Shown: in pieces, positions 12,088-23,200 of the stretch
How the letters are laid out: each line of letters opens with the position of its first letter
Numbering within the stretch: the stretch's first letter is position 1
Assembly (NCBI GenBank): GCA_033297205.1
Contig: MU859175.1
Coordinates: 48,922-112,921 of the forward strand
Direction of reading: 5' to 3'
Source: Pseudoneurospora amorphoporcata
Taxonomy: Eukaryota > Ascomycota > Sordariomycetes > Sordariales > Sordariaceae
DNA length: 64,000 bases
Position numbers and translations under genes: made by a program
Notes under the pieces: model-generated
Database searches by the model: none
What the model saw: the letters and a program-made list of their open reading frames with translations, nothing else
What the model was told of the DNA's origin: nothing

Positions 12088-12179
12088 AGAGCTTGCGCGT
12101 TACAGGTAAAAAGACCGACTCTCAGAGGGACTATGAGAGTTGGTTGGCTGGCGAAGCGAATCCACCTAACCGACGAGTA
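12088..12179 (+). repeat. 92-bp inverted repeat, right arm (copy C)
   Basis: Exact reverse complement of 11632-11723 by reading. Outer end finishes CCACCTAACCGACGAGTA. Confidence 0.9.
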
Positions 12180-14790
12180 TTCTGTGTTTCCGTGTGTCCT
12201 GATCTTTCGAGTTTCAATCACCGCTCTAGCTGGCGATATCAGCTTGTGAAGCTTGTGAATTGTACACGTGTATATCTCCACGATCTCCACGGCGATCACA
12301 ATGCTAGGAATGGCGTCAGCACAGGCCGGGGAGTCTCCGAGAGTCTCGCCATCCCCGAGACCCGCGCCTTGGTCCGTACCCCCACTTAGTGTAAGCCAGG
12401 TCCGGAGGGAGGACCGCACAATCCGGGCCCGTTGACCGATGGCCGTCTTGGCCGCCAAGTCTTCAAATCTTCAGCGCTTGGCACAATTAAACCAGCGAGG
12501 CTGGTAAACTACACTATGGCGACATCCCGGTGGGGTCTCCGCTCTTCGGATACCCGCCGGATAATAGTAATCGGTAGTGGTGTCCGGATCCTCTTCAGAT
12601 CCTCCGGCGGGGGTGAAGGAGGGGGACGACGGCGTCTGCCGCCGGTTTCACGATTCCGGGTTGTGCAAAACTAAGGTATCCATCAGCCTCCATAGTGGCC
12701 CCGTATAGATCCGTTCTAGACCCGTGGTTAACCCGTAGTCGACCGTGAAACGTGGTTCAGGGCTCCGGGTGGCCCGAATCGTTATCACCGTGTGCGGCGT
12801 GTGGACAGATGTCAGGGCAATGCATGCATGCATGAGCGGGCGGCAAGTTTTGAAGGGCGGCGACCTTGGATTCCTTTTCAAACTTTTTTTTCTTCTTAAA
12901 CTTCTTGTCCTCATTGTCGTGACCGCGCTGACGGTTGGAACTGGGTGTTTCGATGGTTGAAGCAATCTGCTTTTCAAGTCAACCCAAAAAAAAAAAAAAA
13001 CGTACAGTCAACGTCTTCAAGGAACCGTGAACGCTTTTGTTGACGTGCTGCGTAAAGACATCATCAACAACTCCGCTGGTTCCACTCACCTTCATGATCC
13101 ATTCATGATACCGTAACATCGATTGAAGACATAATTCGGATGCAGATCCATTGTTTCCGTCGGTTACGGCTTGTTCGGCTACCGGTATCACGACATTACG
13201 GGAGGTGAATGTCTTTCAACCGGCCGACACCCGACAAGATCTTTCAACGCACCGATATCAATGTTTCCGGCTGTCGGTCTACGTACTGTATAAAGCATTG
13301 TTGCGGACCAACACGCTCCATTTTCCACTCTATTCCGCTGCCGCCTCCTCAACCATTCCGCTTTGTTCGAACCTATCCAACGCTATTCACATCGAGACCG
13401 TTTGCTACTGCATCGTAAAGTGTGCCCAGCACAACGGATCTCGTTTCCAGCAGTTCGCTTAGCTGGAAGCGCACCGCTTTTTTTTTTTAGCGTATCGTAG
13501 CGTAGTCGGTCCTGGTACAGTAGGTAGTAGTCTAGTATGTATCCGTAAAACACGTTTTTATCCGGTGCTGGGCGGTGGTGAGTCACAATCAAACCGTTTG
13601 TTTAAAGTTGCCCGCCCTGGCCGCCAAGCTCATCCACTCAAAAGCATCATGGCTTCCCCGCGGAGAATGTGTGAGAGGAAATCTGCAGCTGCCTTTCGTA
13701 ATTCGACAAAGCTTGTCGTTGATCTTGAATGGCACGTTGCTGCGAGATCTTCACATTCACAGGAAGAACAAACTAGTTTTAGATGCCGCCAGCCTTTTTT
13801 ACGTATGAGCCCGATTGTCCGATATCGTTCTCATAAAAACTCTGCCGGGTCTGGCGTAGGTGCCAGCTTCTTTTCATTGTTGGCACATGGGCCGCACAGC
13901 TCGATAAGGCTGGCCGAGGAGAAGGATAATCCCCCACAAAGCAGCAAAAACTGGGAGCGCTACTAAAGCAATGGGTCGCCGGTGGCGTTTCTAGCCCAGA
14001 CGAGTACAGATGTATTCCCGTGGGTATGGTATTTTCCGCTCCAACGACAACCGTGTTCACAGCACTGTGAGAGCAAGGAGGAGCCATGCGGGAGACAGTT
14101 GCGCAATTCTTGGGAAGTGGAGGAAAACGGAGTCGGGTTTCCAGTTCCAAACAGGAATTGCCGCGGGGCTTTCGTCGGTACGCAAATCGGCTGCAACTTT
14201 TTTTTTTTTCTTTTTTTCTTTTTTGCGGTGGTCGGAGGGGAGATCACCTTGGACCGGCATGGGGCATACCGATGATAGTGCCCTCACTTCTTTCTGCCTT
14301 TCCTCTTGTCAGCCTGGAAAACTTTGCTGGCTTGAGGCCTTTCTTGAATGGACTCGCGGCCTTATGGTGGCTCTTTCCATTAACTACCTGGCTGATGGCT
14401 GGATGGATGCCTGAGGTGTGGACACGCGCCAGCTCCAAGCTCTGCTGTACCCGGACGCTGGCTTGAAGCCATCTTGAATGTGATGCGTTCTTTCTGTGTC
14501 GTTTCGAACTTTGGAGATCGTCCTTTCCGCGCCCTTGGTTGGAGGCCCTGTCGATGCCCTGTGTCCCTGTCTCTCCCACCACAACCTCCAGGCAAGCGAG
14601 CGATGTCCATCCGGATGGCGCTCCATCATTGTCTCCATTGGCTCTTGGCGTTTCGGTCGGCGGGGCTGACTGCCTCAAGTGGGGCAGTGCTTTACCAAGG
14701 AACCCGCAGGACGCTTCGTGTTTCCATCAGAGTCTACAGAATAGTGCTACTCACAATACAGTATTTGTGCGCATTTCCTGTTCAAGCGCT
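12180..14790. other. Intergenic region, no supported gene
   Basis: No recognisable domain in any frame. Contains poly-A (about 12986-13001), poly-T (about 13480-13489) and a T-rich tract (about 14200-14223). Confidence 0.55.
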
Positions 14791-14791
14791 G

Positions 14792-14798
14792 TGACTCA
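14792..14798 (+). promoter_or_regulatory. TGACTCA element upstream of cpc-1 (CPC1/GCN4-type site)
   Basis: A perfect TGACTCA heptamer lies about 290 bp before the likely cpc-1 mRNA start (estimated near 15083). This is the palindromic binding site of GCN4/CPC1 bZIP proteins, and cpc-1 is known to respond to its own product, so autoregulation is a reasonable inference. Confidence 0.55.
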
Positions 14799-15134
14799 TA
14801 CTTCCCCTTTCGGCCTGGCCGATGTCCAACCAATAGGAACACACAATAGGATCCAGTGGGTGCAGTGGATTCTGGCGCCTGCATGAATTCCTGTTCACAC
14901 TGTGGTACACCTTCCATCCTGGCCTTTCAGAAGGGTTTCGCGGTGGGCAACGGCCAGCCGGTTGCGCGGCAGTGCGTGGGTGCCTCGCCGGCACCGCAGC
15001 CAGGGCCGGTTTGCTGCCTGATACAAAATCCACCCCCTCCGCCCATTCTTCCCTCTTTGACCTTCCTTTCTCTTCTCCCCAAACCAAACGCACCCTACCA
15101 AACCAAAACAGTATCACCAGAAGCATCCATCAAG

Positions 15135-15143
15135 ATGCGTTAA
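15135..15143 (+). promoter_or_regulatory. cpc-1 leader uORF1 (Met-Arg-stop)
   Basis: ATG CGT TAA, a two-codon upstream ORF about 668 nt before the main start. It matches the known organisation of Neurospora cpc-1, in which uORF1 is functionally equivalent to GCN4 uORF1: ribosomes that translate it can resume scanning and reinitiate downstream. Confidence 0.85.
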
Positions 15144-15174
15144 ATCGCCCCCATTTCCCCGTCTTTTTGAACTC

Positions 15175-15198
15175 ATGTTCAGTAACCGTCAAGATTAA
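15175..15198 (+). promoter_or_regulatory. Additional short ATG frame in the cpc-1 leader
   Basis: ATG at 15175 opens seven codons (MFSNRQD) and a TAA. It lies between uORF1 and uORF2. The published N. crassa cpc-1 leader is described with two uORFs, so this is either a species difference, a start skipped by scanning ribosomes, or removed from the mRNA in a way I cannot see. Confidence 0.45.
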
Positions 15199-15366
15199 AC
15201 AATTTTACGTTTCCCCCTCTTCGTCAACCCCTTCAGCTCTTCCTTCCCAGGTAGATCTGAACTTCAGCACCCAGCTTCGTAGCTCGCGCTCAAGTTCTCT
15301 TACCCCCACCGCCACCATTCACGGCCAAGACTTCTCAGTCTTCACCACGGATTCCCAACAGTCAAC

Positions 15367-15489
15367 ATGGCTTCCCTCCAGTTCACCGAGCCTGCCGGCA
15401 CTCTCCGCGCAATCACCAGCACAACAACAGCCACCACTTCAAGACTTTGTCTTGTTCGATCAGCCGATCACACAACACCGTCCACGTAA
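15367..15489 (+). promoter_or_regulatory. cpc-1 leader uORF2 (40 codons plus stop)
   Basis: Starts in strong context (GTCAACATGGCT) and ends with TAA, 313 nt before the main ATG with no ATG in between. In N. crassa uORF2 is the inhibitory uORF, analogous to GCN4 uORF4. When charged initiator complexes are scarce, ribosomes leaving uORF1 bypass it and reach the main frame. Confidence 0.88.
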
Positions 15490-15802
15490 TCGCAACGCTC
15501 TCCACCCTCCCACCCGAGGTATCAACCTGAATCAGCAACATCGTAGCCAGCATCTTTCTCCGTCTCTGCAGAACCAGCGAGTTGCAAACATTATCCAGGC
15601 CACAGGGCACCCAACTACTTCTTCGGCTTTCACCAATCGGTACAGCTCTACTCAGAACTCGCGTCCGCACCAGTTCTACGCTTCCTCAGCACCTTCTTCA
15701 GCTTTGAATCTGAACATCCAGAACCGCGCACAGCAGCGCCCTCCTGTTCCCTTGTTTCCCAAAAGTACCGGTAGCATTCCGCACGGAAAGCAGGGCAACA
15801 AG

Positions 15803-16654
15803 ATGTTCTCAGGTAATTACACCTTCTATCACCAGCCGCCTGCCAACATGCGCTTACAACCTCATTCAGAACTGGACCTGTTGGATTTCGCCACCTTTGA
15901 CGGTGGAGCTACCACCGAGGCGGCGTTCGCTTCGCCTGCCAACCAGACATACGATCTTTCGAGCAGCGTCCCCAGCTCCATCTCCAACATGGGCACTGTC
16001 TCGCCTCAGGAGCTTCTGCTCCATGAGCCGTACTTGTCTGCCCCTAGCTCCACTGCTCTTACGGCTTTGACTTCGCCTTCGATCTTCGACGGTTCGCCGG
16101 ATTTCGACCACTTCGACATCTCTCCCAGCTTTGGCCACAGCGACCTGGACAACCCAGACTCTTGGTTCTCGCTCTTCCCTGATGCCAAACCGCCACCTGA
16201 GGCTCAGACTCAGACTCAGACTCCGGCTGAGCAGCAAACACAACCGCAGCCTGATTTGATCCAGTCTGTGCAGCAGACCGTTCAGCCGTCCGTCGAGCAA
16301 ACAGTCCACTCAGTTGAAGCTTCGCCTGCTACCCAATCTGAGGATTTGGAGGTTTCTTCTCCGGGCTCTGGTCATCAGAGGCGGAAGTCGTCTGCCAGCT
16401 CTCCTAGCGGCCGTCACTCGTCGGTCGCTGGTGTTGGCTCTCGCCGTCGCGACAAGCCTCTGCCTCCCATTATTGTCGAGGATCCTTCCGATGTCGTTGC
16501 CATGAAGCGCGCCCGCAACACCTTGGCCGCTCGCAAGTCTCGCGAGCGCAAGGCCCAGCGCTTGGAGGAGTTGGAAGCCAAGATCGAGGAACTCATCGCA
16601 GAGCGCGACCGTTGGAAGAACCTGGCTTTGGCGCACGGTGCGTCTAAGGAGTAA
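15803..16654 (+). CDS. cpc-1: CPC1, GCN4-type bZIP transcription activator of cross-pathway amino acid control
   Basis: 283 aa from the ATG at 15803; the next in-frame ATG at 15848 would give 268. N-terminal part is acidic/hydrophobic, as in activation domains (ELDLLDFATF; SPDFDHFDISPSFGH; DSWFSLFPDA), followed by a Gln/Thr-Pro tract. The basic region is at ~234-256 (RARNTLAARKSRERKAQR), almost identical to GCN4, then a short C-terminal zipper (LEELEAKIEELIAERDRW) with few heptad leucines. N. crassa CPC1 is known to dimerise without aligned leucines. It activates amino-acid biosynthetic genes through TGACTCA sites on starvation. Expression is controlled by the leader uORFs. The reading frame is open upstream without a stop to at least 14972, which fits reported non-AUG-initiated N-terminal extensions. 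Convergent with the GCN20-like gene. Confidence 0.95.
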   Translation: MFSGNYTFYHQPPANMRLQPHSELDLLDFATFDGGATTEAAFASPANQTYDLSSSVPSSISNMGTVSPQELLLHEPYLSAPSSTALTALTSPSIFDGSPDFDHFDISPSFGHSDLDNPDSWFSLFPDAKPPPEAQTQTQTPAEQQTQPQPDLIQSVQQTVQPSVEQTVHSVEASPATQSEDLEVSSPGSGHQRRKSSASSPSGRHSSVAGVGSRRRDKPLPPIIVEDPSDVVAMKRARNTLAARKSRERKAQRLEELEAKIEELIAERDRWKNLALAHGASKE

Positions 16655-18005
16655 ACCGAACCTTCCGGCTCCTTGAATGAAAAAATTATCCCTCGATGAC
16701 GGGCATCGAGGAGGGGTTTCATTGTCTCTTGTGAAATTCTTATTTCTCTTCTTTTTGGGTTATTATTATTGATTATTGAGCGTCGCTTGAACCATAGATC
16801 GCGACTAGGGGTATTCTTCTGGTCTCGGGTTTCAGATTCCTTTCCTAGCTGTTACGCATCGAGCAGAAACCAAATCAAAAGTTTTCAGTCTTTCTCGACG
16901 ATGCTTCCATTGTGCCTTCTGTGACCGCCCCCAAGTTGTGATTATGATGCTTGCCTATGCTATGTTTCTTGGCCAGATCCGAATACGAACCATCGTGACT
17001 TTGTTCCATCCGCGTACAAGCCTGTCCGTTGTTGAGCTCGTTGATGGATTGAAGCGTAAATCTGCCATTCACTATCTCTCTGTTTCCTAGACTGTAAGAC
17101 CGCATGTAGTTATACGTACAACTGCCCTCGCCCTCGATAGCAAACCCTTGTGAATTGCATTGTGAACACACTCTTTAGGTTTGCTTCCCGTCATGTGAGA
17201 GGTGAGAGATGTTTGATATTGTTCCCGTCGCTTGCTACTGGCAAACTATCCCTTGATGACTGCTTTCCGCACTCCACTATCGCAATGCTGTCTTCCATCA
17301 GTAACACTAAGCAACTCCCCGGCGTCTGATTTGATTTGGTGTTTGACCTTCTTGACCAAATGCTTTCCAAGATATGTCGTGAAGCGTGACACCAGTCAGT
17401 CCCATGCGTAGCCACCTTTTTTACATATATTTTGTCATACGTTGGTAGAAGAGTTCAGCGACATCACGACTGACAAACTAATCTAGATGTTGGGATAGAT
17501 ACTAACATGGGTCTAATAGACACAATGAATCGCCAGCATACAACAATAAACACATGGACCCTCTTCTCCTCCTTGTTTTGGCTTCTTGTGCAGGTTGATG
17601 ACCAGGAAGTTTCACGATACTGAACCCAAAGGGTCCGTCTTCACTTCTCGCAGTCAGGAAGGGCTCTCCTCATAGCGAACTTCCTAGTGATAATCTGCAA
17701 CCCGAGCATTGCACTGACTGTGATCGATATGAGTTCCAACAGACGGGCCATGTAGCTTCTTACCTCGAGATAGTTCAAAGCAGCAAACAGGAAAGCGGGA
17801 GTTTGAAGACTACCCAAGTGAAGAACCATCATAAGCAAGCTTTGTTGTGTCTCTTCACGAACCTACTACAATCACACCAGCCAGAGAAAGAGGACACAGT
17901 AAAGCCATTATCAATCTTCAACCGCTTTCACAACCTTGAATTTCCGCTTTGTATGTAGGTACAATTTTATACACCCCAACATTCACCACATTTTCCCACC
18001 ACATC
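16655..18005. other. Convergent 3' flanks of cpc-1 and the GCN20-like gene
   Basis: 3' regions of two convergent genes. Minus-strand small frames show no domain or coding bias I can support. Confidence 0.6.
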
Positions 18006-20255
18006 TTAATGCTTCTTAACAACTCCCGCTGCATCCGCCTGCGCCGCAATCCTCTTCTTGTACGCCTGCACATCACCAGGGAACTTCTCGACCGTGCCGT
18101 TCTCGCACACCCACAAGCTCTTGCACACCGTCTGCAACATGGTCACATCGTGAGAAACCATGAGCACACCGCCCTCGAACGCCTGTAGCGCCTCCGAAAG
18201 CGCATCCATGGCCTCGATATCCAAATGGTTCGATGGCTCGTCGAGCACCAAAATATGCGGTTGCGTCAAAGCTAAGCAGGCGAAAGCAACACGGGACTTT
18301 TGACCACCGGACAACAGCTCCATCTTTTGCAGGCCCGTGGTGCCCGTGATGCCGAAGGCGCCCAGCTGGCGACGGTATTCCTCGTCGGTTTTGCCGGGGT
18401 ACGTCTTGGCCATGAAGGAGACGGCGCTGGAGTTGAGGTCGAGCGCGTCGACGTGGTGCTGGGCGAAGAAACCGATGCGGAGGCGGGGGTGCATGGTGAT
18501 GAGACCGGTGGTGGGCGAGAGCTTGCCGACGAGCAGCTTGAGGATGGTGGTTTTACCGGCACCGTTGGGACCGACGATACCGATACGCGAATCGAGCTGC
18601 ACGTCCAGGTCGACGTTGCGGAGGAGGATGTTGTCGGGCGAGTAGCCGAAGGTGACCTCGGACATTTGCACGATGGGCGGCGAGAGCTTTTCCACTTCGG
18701 GGAACTTGAAGTGCACGGAATATTCTGTCTCGGGAGGCTCGAGGATCGGCATCTTCTCGAGCTTCTTGATGCGCGATTGGGCTTCGGAGGACTTGGCTGC
18801 GTTGTAACGGAACTTGTCGATGAAGGCTTGCAAGTGGGCGCGCTGCGCCATCTGGTTCTCGTACTCGCGCTTGGCCACCTTCTTGCGCTCCTCGCGCGTG
18901 GCGTAGAAGGAGTCGAAGTTGGCGCCGCGGTAGTAGTCGAGACGCATCGAGTGCTGGTGGATGATGTCGGTGGCGACCTCGTTGAGGAAGGCTCTGTCGT
19001 GAGAGACGACGAGCACGGTGCTGGGGTAGGTCTGCAGGTAGTTTGATAAGAAGGTAATGGAGGGGACGTCCAACATGTTGGACGGTTCGTCGAGAAGCAG
19101 TAGATCGGGCTCGCAGAAGAGGGCACGGGCGAGCGCGAGACGCATACGCCAACCACCGGAGAAGGTCTTGGTCGCGAACTGTTGGCGTTCTGGAGAGAAA
19201 CCCAGACCGGCGAGAATGCTGGCCGCTCTCGACTCGGCCTTGTCCGACTCCATCTCGGCAAGCTTGGCCTGGATCTCGCCGAGCTTGTTGTCCTGAACCT
19301 CACGCTCCCTGTCGAACTTGGCGGCATCGGCTGAGGTGTCGGCCAACCCAGTGCGCGCAGCCTCGATATCTGCCAACTTCTTGGTGATCTCGGCCTGCTC
19401 CTTGAGGAGAACCTTGCGCCAGACGTCGGCGTCCAAGACGGCCTGGATGGCGGGCGTGTCATCACCCATGAGTTCCTGCTCAACGTGAAGAATAGAGATA
19501 TGTGTGGGAATGGGGACCTCTCTGCGGGCGAGGGCTCTGAGAAGCGTAGATTTACCGACACCGTTGTGACCGACGAGACCATAGCGATGGCCGGAGGCGA
19601 GAGTGAGAGTGGTGTCAGTCAAGATTCTGAGACCACCGATGGTAACGTCGATGTTGTCGATCTTGATGTCCTTGGTCTTGCCGGTAGAGCCGTTCATCTG
19701 CAGAGGGTTGACGGCCATGTAGAACTCCTCGTACGACTGAGCAGGGTCGACCTGGTTGAGCAGGCGCGAGGCCTCATACTCGACCGTCTTGAAGGTCTTC
19801 TTGTTCTGCTTGGCCGCAATTTTCCTCTCGGCCTTCTCCAGCTTTTTCTTGTCGACCTTGGACTCGACCTTCCTGGCGTTGGCCGACTCGAGATCAACAC
19901 CGCCCGTGGCCACGGCCAGGGTCGACGAGATATTCCTCTGGGCGCTCACTTGGATGGTCTGGTCCAGACGTTTCACAGCCGGTCCCCTTCTGTCCTGGTG
20001 CTCGTTGGCAGCAGAATACCTGTCCACCCACTTGTCGACAAGCTGACGGATCTTGTCTTGCAGGGCGGCATTGGTACCACCGGAGGCCGAGATCAGCAGG
20101 TCGGCGATGGCCGTGGCGGCCTCGGCGAGTGGAGACGGGCCGGTAGCATCCTCATCGCCGGACCAGGCCGTGGAGGCATGGGTGAGATAGCCGGCCGAAT
20201 ACTCCGAGATGATGGGGTCGATGTTGGGGAGAACGGTCCTGATTTCGGCTTCCAT
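18006..20255 (-). CDS. gcn20: GCN20-like ABC-F ATPase
   Basis: Single-exon, 749 aa, close to yeast Gcn20 (752). The N-terminal ~190 residues lack ATPase motifs and resemble the GCN1-binding region of Gcn20, with a basic coiled segment at ~130-156. Two ATP-binding cassettes follow: Walker A GHNGVGKST (229-237), a degenerate signature FSGGW (365-369) and Walker B LLLLDEPSN (385-393); then GPNGAGKTT (562-570), LSGGQ (648-652) and LVLDEPSNHLD (669-679). The linker (~440-500) is charged and helical. No membrane segment. Known role: with GCN1 on ribosomes it carries the uncharged-tRNA signal to the eIF2-alpha kinase, which leads to GCN4/CPC1 translation. ARB1-type ABC-F proteins are the main alternative, but the N-terminus favours Gcn20. 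Confidence 0.92.
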   Translation of the reverse strand: MEAEIRTVLPNIDPIISEYSAGYLTHASTAWSGDEDATGPSPLAEAATAIADLLISASGGTNAALQDKIRQLVDKWVDRYSAANEHQDRRGPAVKRLDQTIQVSAQRNISSTLAVATGGVDLESANARKVESKVDKKKLEKAERKIAAKQNKKTFKTVEYEASRLLNQVDPAQSYEEFYMAVNPLQMNGSTGKTKDIKIDNIDVTIGGLRILTDTTLTLASGHRYGLVGHNGVGKSTLLRALARREVPIPTHISILHVEQELMGDDTPAIQAVLDADVWRKVLLKEQAEITKKLADIEAARTGLADTSADAAKFDREREVQDNKLGEIQAKLAEMESDKAESRAASILAGLGFSPERQQFATKTFSGGWRMRLALARALFCEPDLLLLDEPSNMLDVPSITFLSNYLQTYPSTVLVVSHDRAFLNEVATDIIHQHSMRLDYYRGANFDSFYATREERKKVAKREYENQMAQRAHLQAFIDKFRYNAAKSSEAQSRIKKLEKMPILEPPETEYSVHFKFPEVEKLSPPIVQMSEVTFGYSPDNILLRNVDLDVQLDSRIGIVGPNGAGKTTILKLLVGKLSPTTGLITMHPRLRIGFFAQHHVDALDLNSSAVSFMAKTYPGKTDEEYRRQLGAFGITGTTGLQKMELLSGGQKSRVAFACLALTQPHILVLDEPSNHLDIEAMDALSEALQAFEGGVLMVSHDVTMLQTVCKSLWVCENGTVEKFPGDVQAYKKRIAAQADAAGVVKKH

Positions 20256-23200
20256 TTTGGCTAGGATCGTCTGACAGGTGGCTGATCAAATTACGGTGAA
20301 AAACAAACACTTTTGCTTGACCTTGAACGTTAGCTGTAGCCTGTCGGAGTCGATATCAAAGTGGAGTTCAGCTTTTTGATACTTTCACGGCGTCGGTCCG
20401 CCTCCCGGGCTAGGTGCCCTCGTCGTCTGGGCGCCGGACGGAATTTGCCGCCCACTGACCGCTCAAAGGTGGGGTAAAATGGAAGCCGTGATTGGTTTGT
20501 TTGTTTGCACCCAAGGCAGCTAGCTGTTACTGTTAGTGCAGCTGCGCTAACGCCCGCAAAAGGAGCAACATCACGAGTTCACCACAAGTGGCATCAGATC
20601 CTCCCCTAACATCATCATCTCCAGGCCGTTTGCATGGGAGGTTCTTCCCGCCCTTCTAGAACACGCACCGTGCTCTCCTCTAGCTCCCCGCAACAATGGA
20701 ACGGACAGCAGACATCGAAAAGGGAATGGCACGATGAAATGAAAGCTTGTTGACAGCGAGGTCCTCAATCCTCATGGTCCTGATGGCTCACCCTTTCCCC
20801 GGCTGTCCTGGAGTTTCATCCACTTTTCTGGAAACCACCTGGCCTCAGCCCTGGGTCGCATCGCAAGTTTCGCCAATGATGGCACGCCATCAAACACTTC
20901 AGGAGGTTGAAAATAGGTCACTTCTAGGCCAGATTTCCGAGAGCAGCCTTGGATTCTACCGGTTGGAAGTTTCTGTTAAGTGTATCCTCGCCATTGCAAT
21001 GAGTCGGTACCCATTGCTCATGTTCAATCCCACGGCCGACACCTCGGACCTGAAGACCACACTTTGTCGGCACAAGCCCGTCGGGATCGAGTTGTATCAA
21101 ACATCAAGATCAGGATTCAGCTTGCCGCGGCATGTCCCAGCGAAGCCAGTTGTCGGAAACATTCGCAACGAAGAAGGCATACTGGTATGCCCGTTGGCTA
21201 TGCCTACCTACATAACACTTCATCCCTAGTAGAGTGGAGCGCCAGTATCACAGATAGAAGGAGCACGAAAGGGACAATTGGAGCAAAAGAGCCCTGCCGA
21301 CTGCCCCTGATGAGAGTACGGATCTACCTACCCTACCCCCGAAGACAAACATATGATGAAAAAGCACACACACATGCCCGAAGCCGCTTTGGTGTCGCCC
21401 ATATGCTGTCCTTCGCCGCCATCACTGCATTAAAAGCAGGGGATTTTGCTGGGCGAGTAATTGGATTGGAAATGTTAACCCAGCGGAGATTCGATGGCGT
21501 GTTTGCCCGCGCTGTGGCCATTTCTTTTTGACCGATGGGCCATTGTTCTGTTTTTTTTTAAAAAAAAAATAGTTCTTCGCTCTTTGTCCCGACTGTCTAT
21601 CCGTGTATCTACCTTTGCCTAGATACACACTAGGCTGCATAAGACCCAGGCTACTGGTTCGCCACGGCAGGGAGATTTTGCAAGACAAAATGATTACCGA
21701 CGGCGATGAGCATCAATCACCGTCTGATCCAGCCTACCAACGGACGATGAGGCTTTCTTTCAGCTTCAGACTTTTAAGAAACGAAGCGCAAGCCACCAGG
21801 TTAACGGCCTTCTCACCAATTCTCAATCGGCTGAATTAATTTTCTCAGGGCGGTGACACGGTGAGCTTCTGAACTGTTTCATGGCTGCTTCTGGCCTAAC
21901 AAATTATCACCGCAACGGGACTGGGTAGGGTAGTAGGTAGGGATTAGCTCGGCGGCAGCAACAGCAACGGTAGCGAAGCGTGTGAGATCCCTTGCCGAGC
22001 GCCAAAACAGAACAGCCCGCGCGTAAAAAATGCGGTTACAATGTGTGATAGTCACGCGGGCGTCCGAATCCCCGCTGCATATCCTGGCAATGGCAGCATC
22101 GAGCGGTGCTGTTTTTCTCTCTTTTTCCCATGTCTTACAACGGTTGAATCGTTTTGCTTGGACGTCTGTGCTGTGGGTCATTCTCATACTAAGCTTCTGG
22201 TTTCATTGACATGGTGTTTCTCTGCCTTGAGAGAGCACTAACATCACAGCAGGCAATATTTCAGAGGCTACCTACTACCTACCAACCGGCCTATCTAGCT
22301 ATCTATCTACCTATCACCGTCACAGACGCCGCGCCGCCTGTAGGTTTCGGACCAGAACTAGGGTCAGATAGATGTATGTATGTTTCCAATTTCTATCTGT
22401 CTGTTCTAACTTTCTCGTGTCTCGGACAACGGAACGGCCCACGGTCACGGTAGACATGAGGCGGCGCAACTGATCCTTGTGGCGAGAACACTTCTACTTG
22501 TATAGACAGGTCCTTACCTCACCTGCGGCGGCGTTCGTTCTGGATCATCCAAGGGAACGTTCGGTGGCTGTCCTGTCTCTCCCCGATGTCTCGCTGGTTA
22601 CGAGACTGTGGCTGACACAATGGCTGGCGGGTGAGGTCATGGAGACGAGAAGGAAGGGAAGGAAAAGTATTTATGAGATGAACGGACTTGGTTCACCCTT
22701 AACGGGCCCATTGATATCCAACGGTTACCTCCAGGAAGCCGCTCTACGTTGTTATTCCATGGGCGGCGATCAACACATCTGCTTTCCGCACACAATGTTG
22801 AGAATTCTGCGTTCTCACGACACAGCAGTTGCTTTGCCTCCTTGATGATTTGCATACACTACATTATCTACGCGCTATTGCCGCCGCAAGAAGCATTCAG
22901 TGATGATGTTTTTGTGTCTCCCGTCAAGGTTTTCCGTCAGTTGAAACGGTCTCAGAAGTGCCTGAAGATGGCGCTCGTGTTAGGGTGTTGAAGCCTGATG
23001 ATATGCTGTGCGATGTGTAGGTAGTGTAGGTCGCCGTCTCGCCGGGATTCTTAAATGACATGCATGTCTGGTCCACCTATGTAGGTCTATTTGCCATGTA
23101 ATATATCTGCTAGAGCCTCAAAACAAGTGTTTGATGGGTTCTTTGTGTAATGACGAGCAGCGGGAAGCGGGGAGGACTGACGGGGAAATTATCGTAATGT

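Larger units (their letters stand above)
11632..12179. mobile_element. 548-bp element bounded by identical 92-bp inverted repeats
   Basis: The two arms are identical and inverted. The 364-bp interior is AT-rich with no useful reading frame and a short telomere-like CCCTAACCCT at about 11888. The outermost dinucleotide is TA at both ends, compatible with (but not proof of) a TA target duplication. A diverged arm occurs alone at ~3031-3106, so the arms are also dispersed singly. It could be a miniature inverted-repeat element or two separate insertions in opposite orientation. Confidence 0.7.

Noticed and set aside
18272..19582. A 436-codon frame overlapping the GCN20-like gene in another phase
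   Set aside because: Ser/Arg/Pro-biased shadow of a high-GC coding region; the ABC-F frame explains the sequence.
20747..21531. Two overlapping frames of 160 and 183 codons
   Set aside because: No recognisable motif, unclear coding bias and they compete with each other; left as unannotated.
21548..21569. T-run followed by A-run as a transcription terminator
   Set aside because: No adjacent pol III gene and no evidence of a transcript; simple homopolymer sequence.
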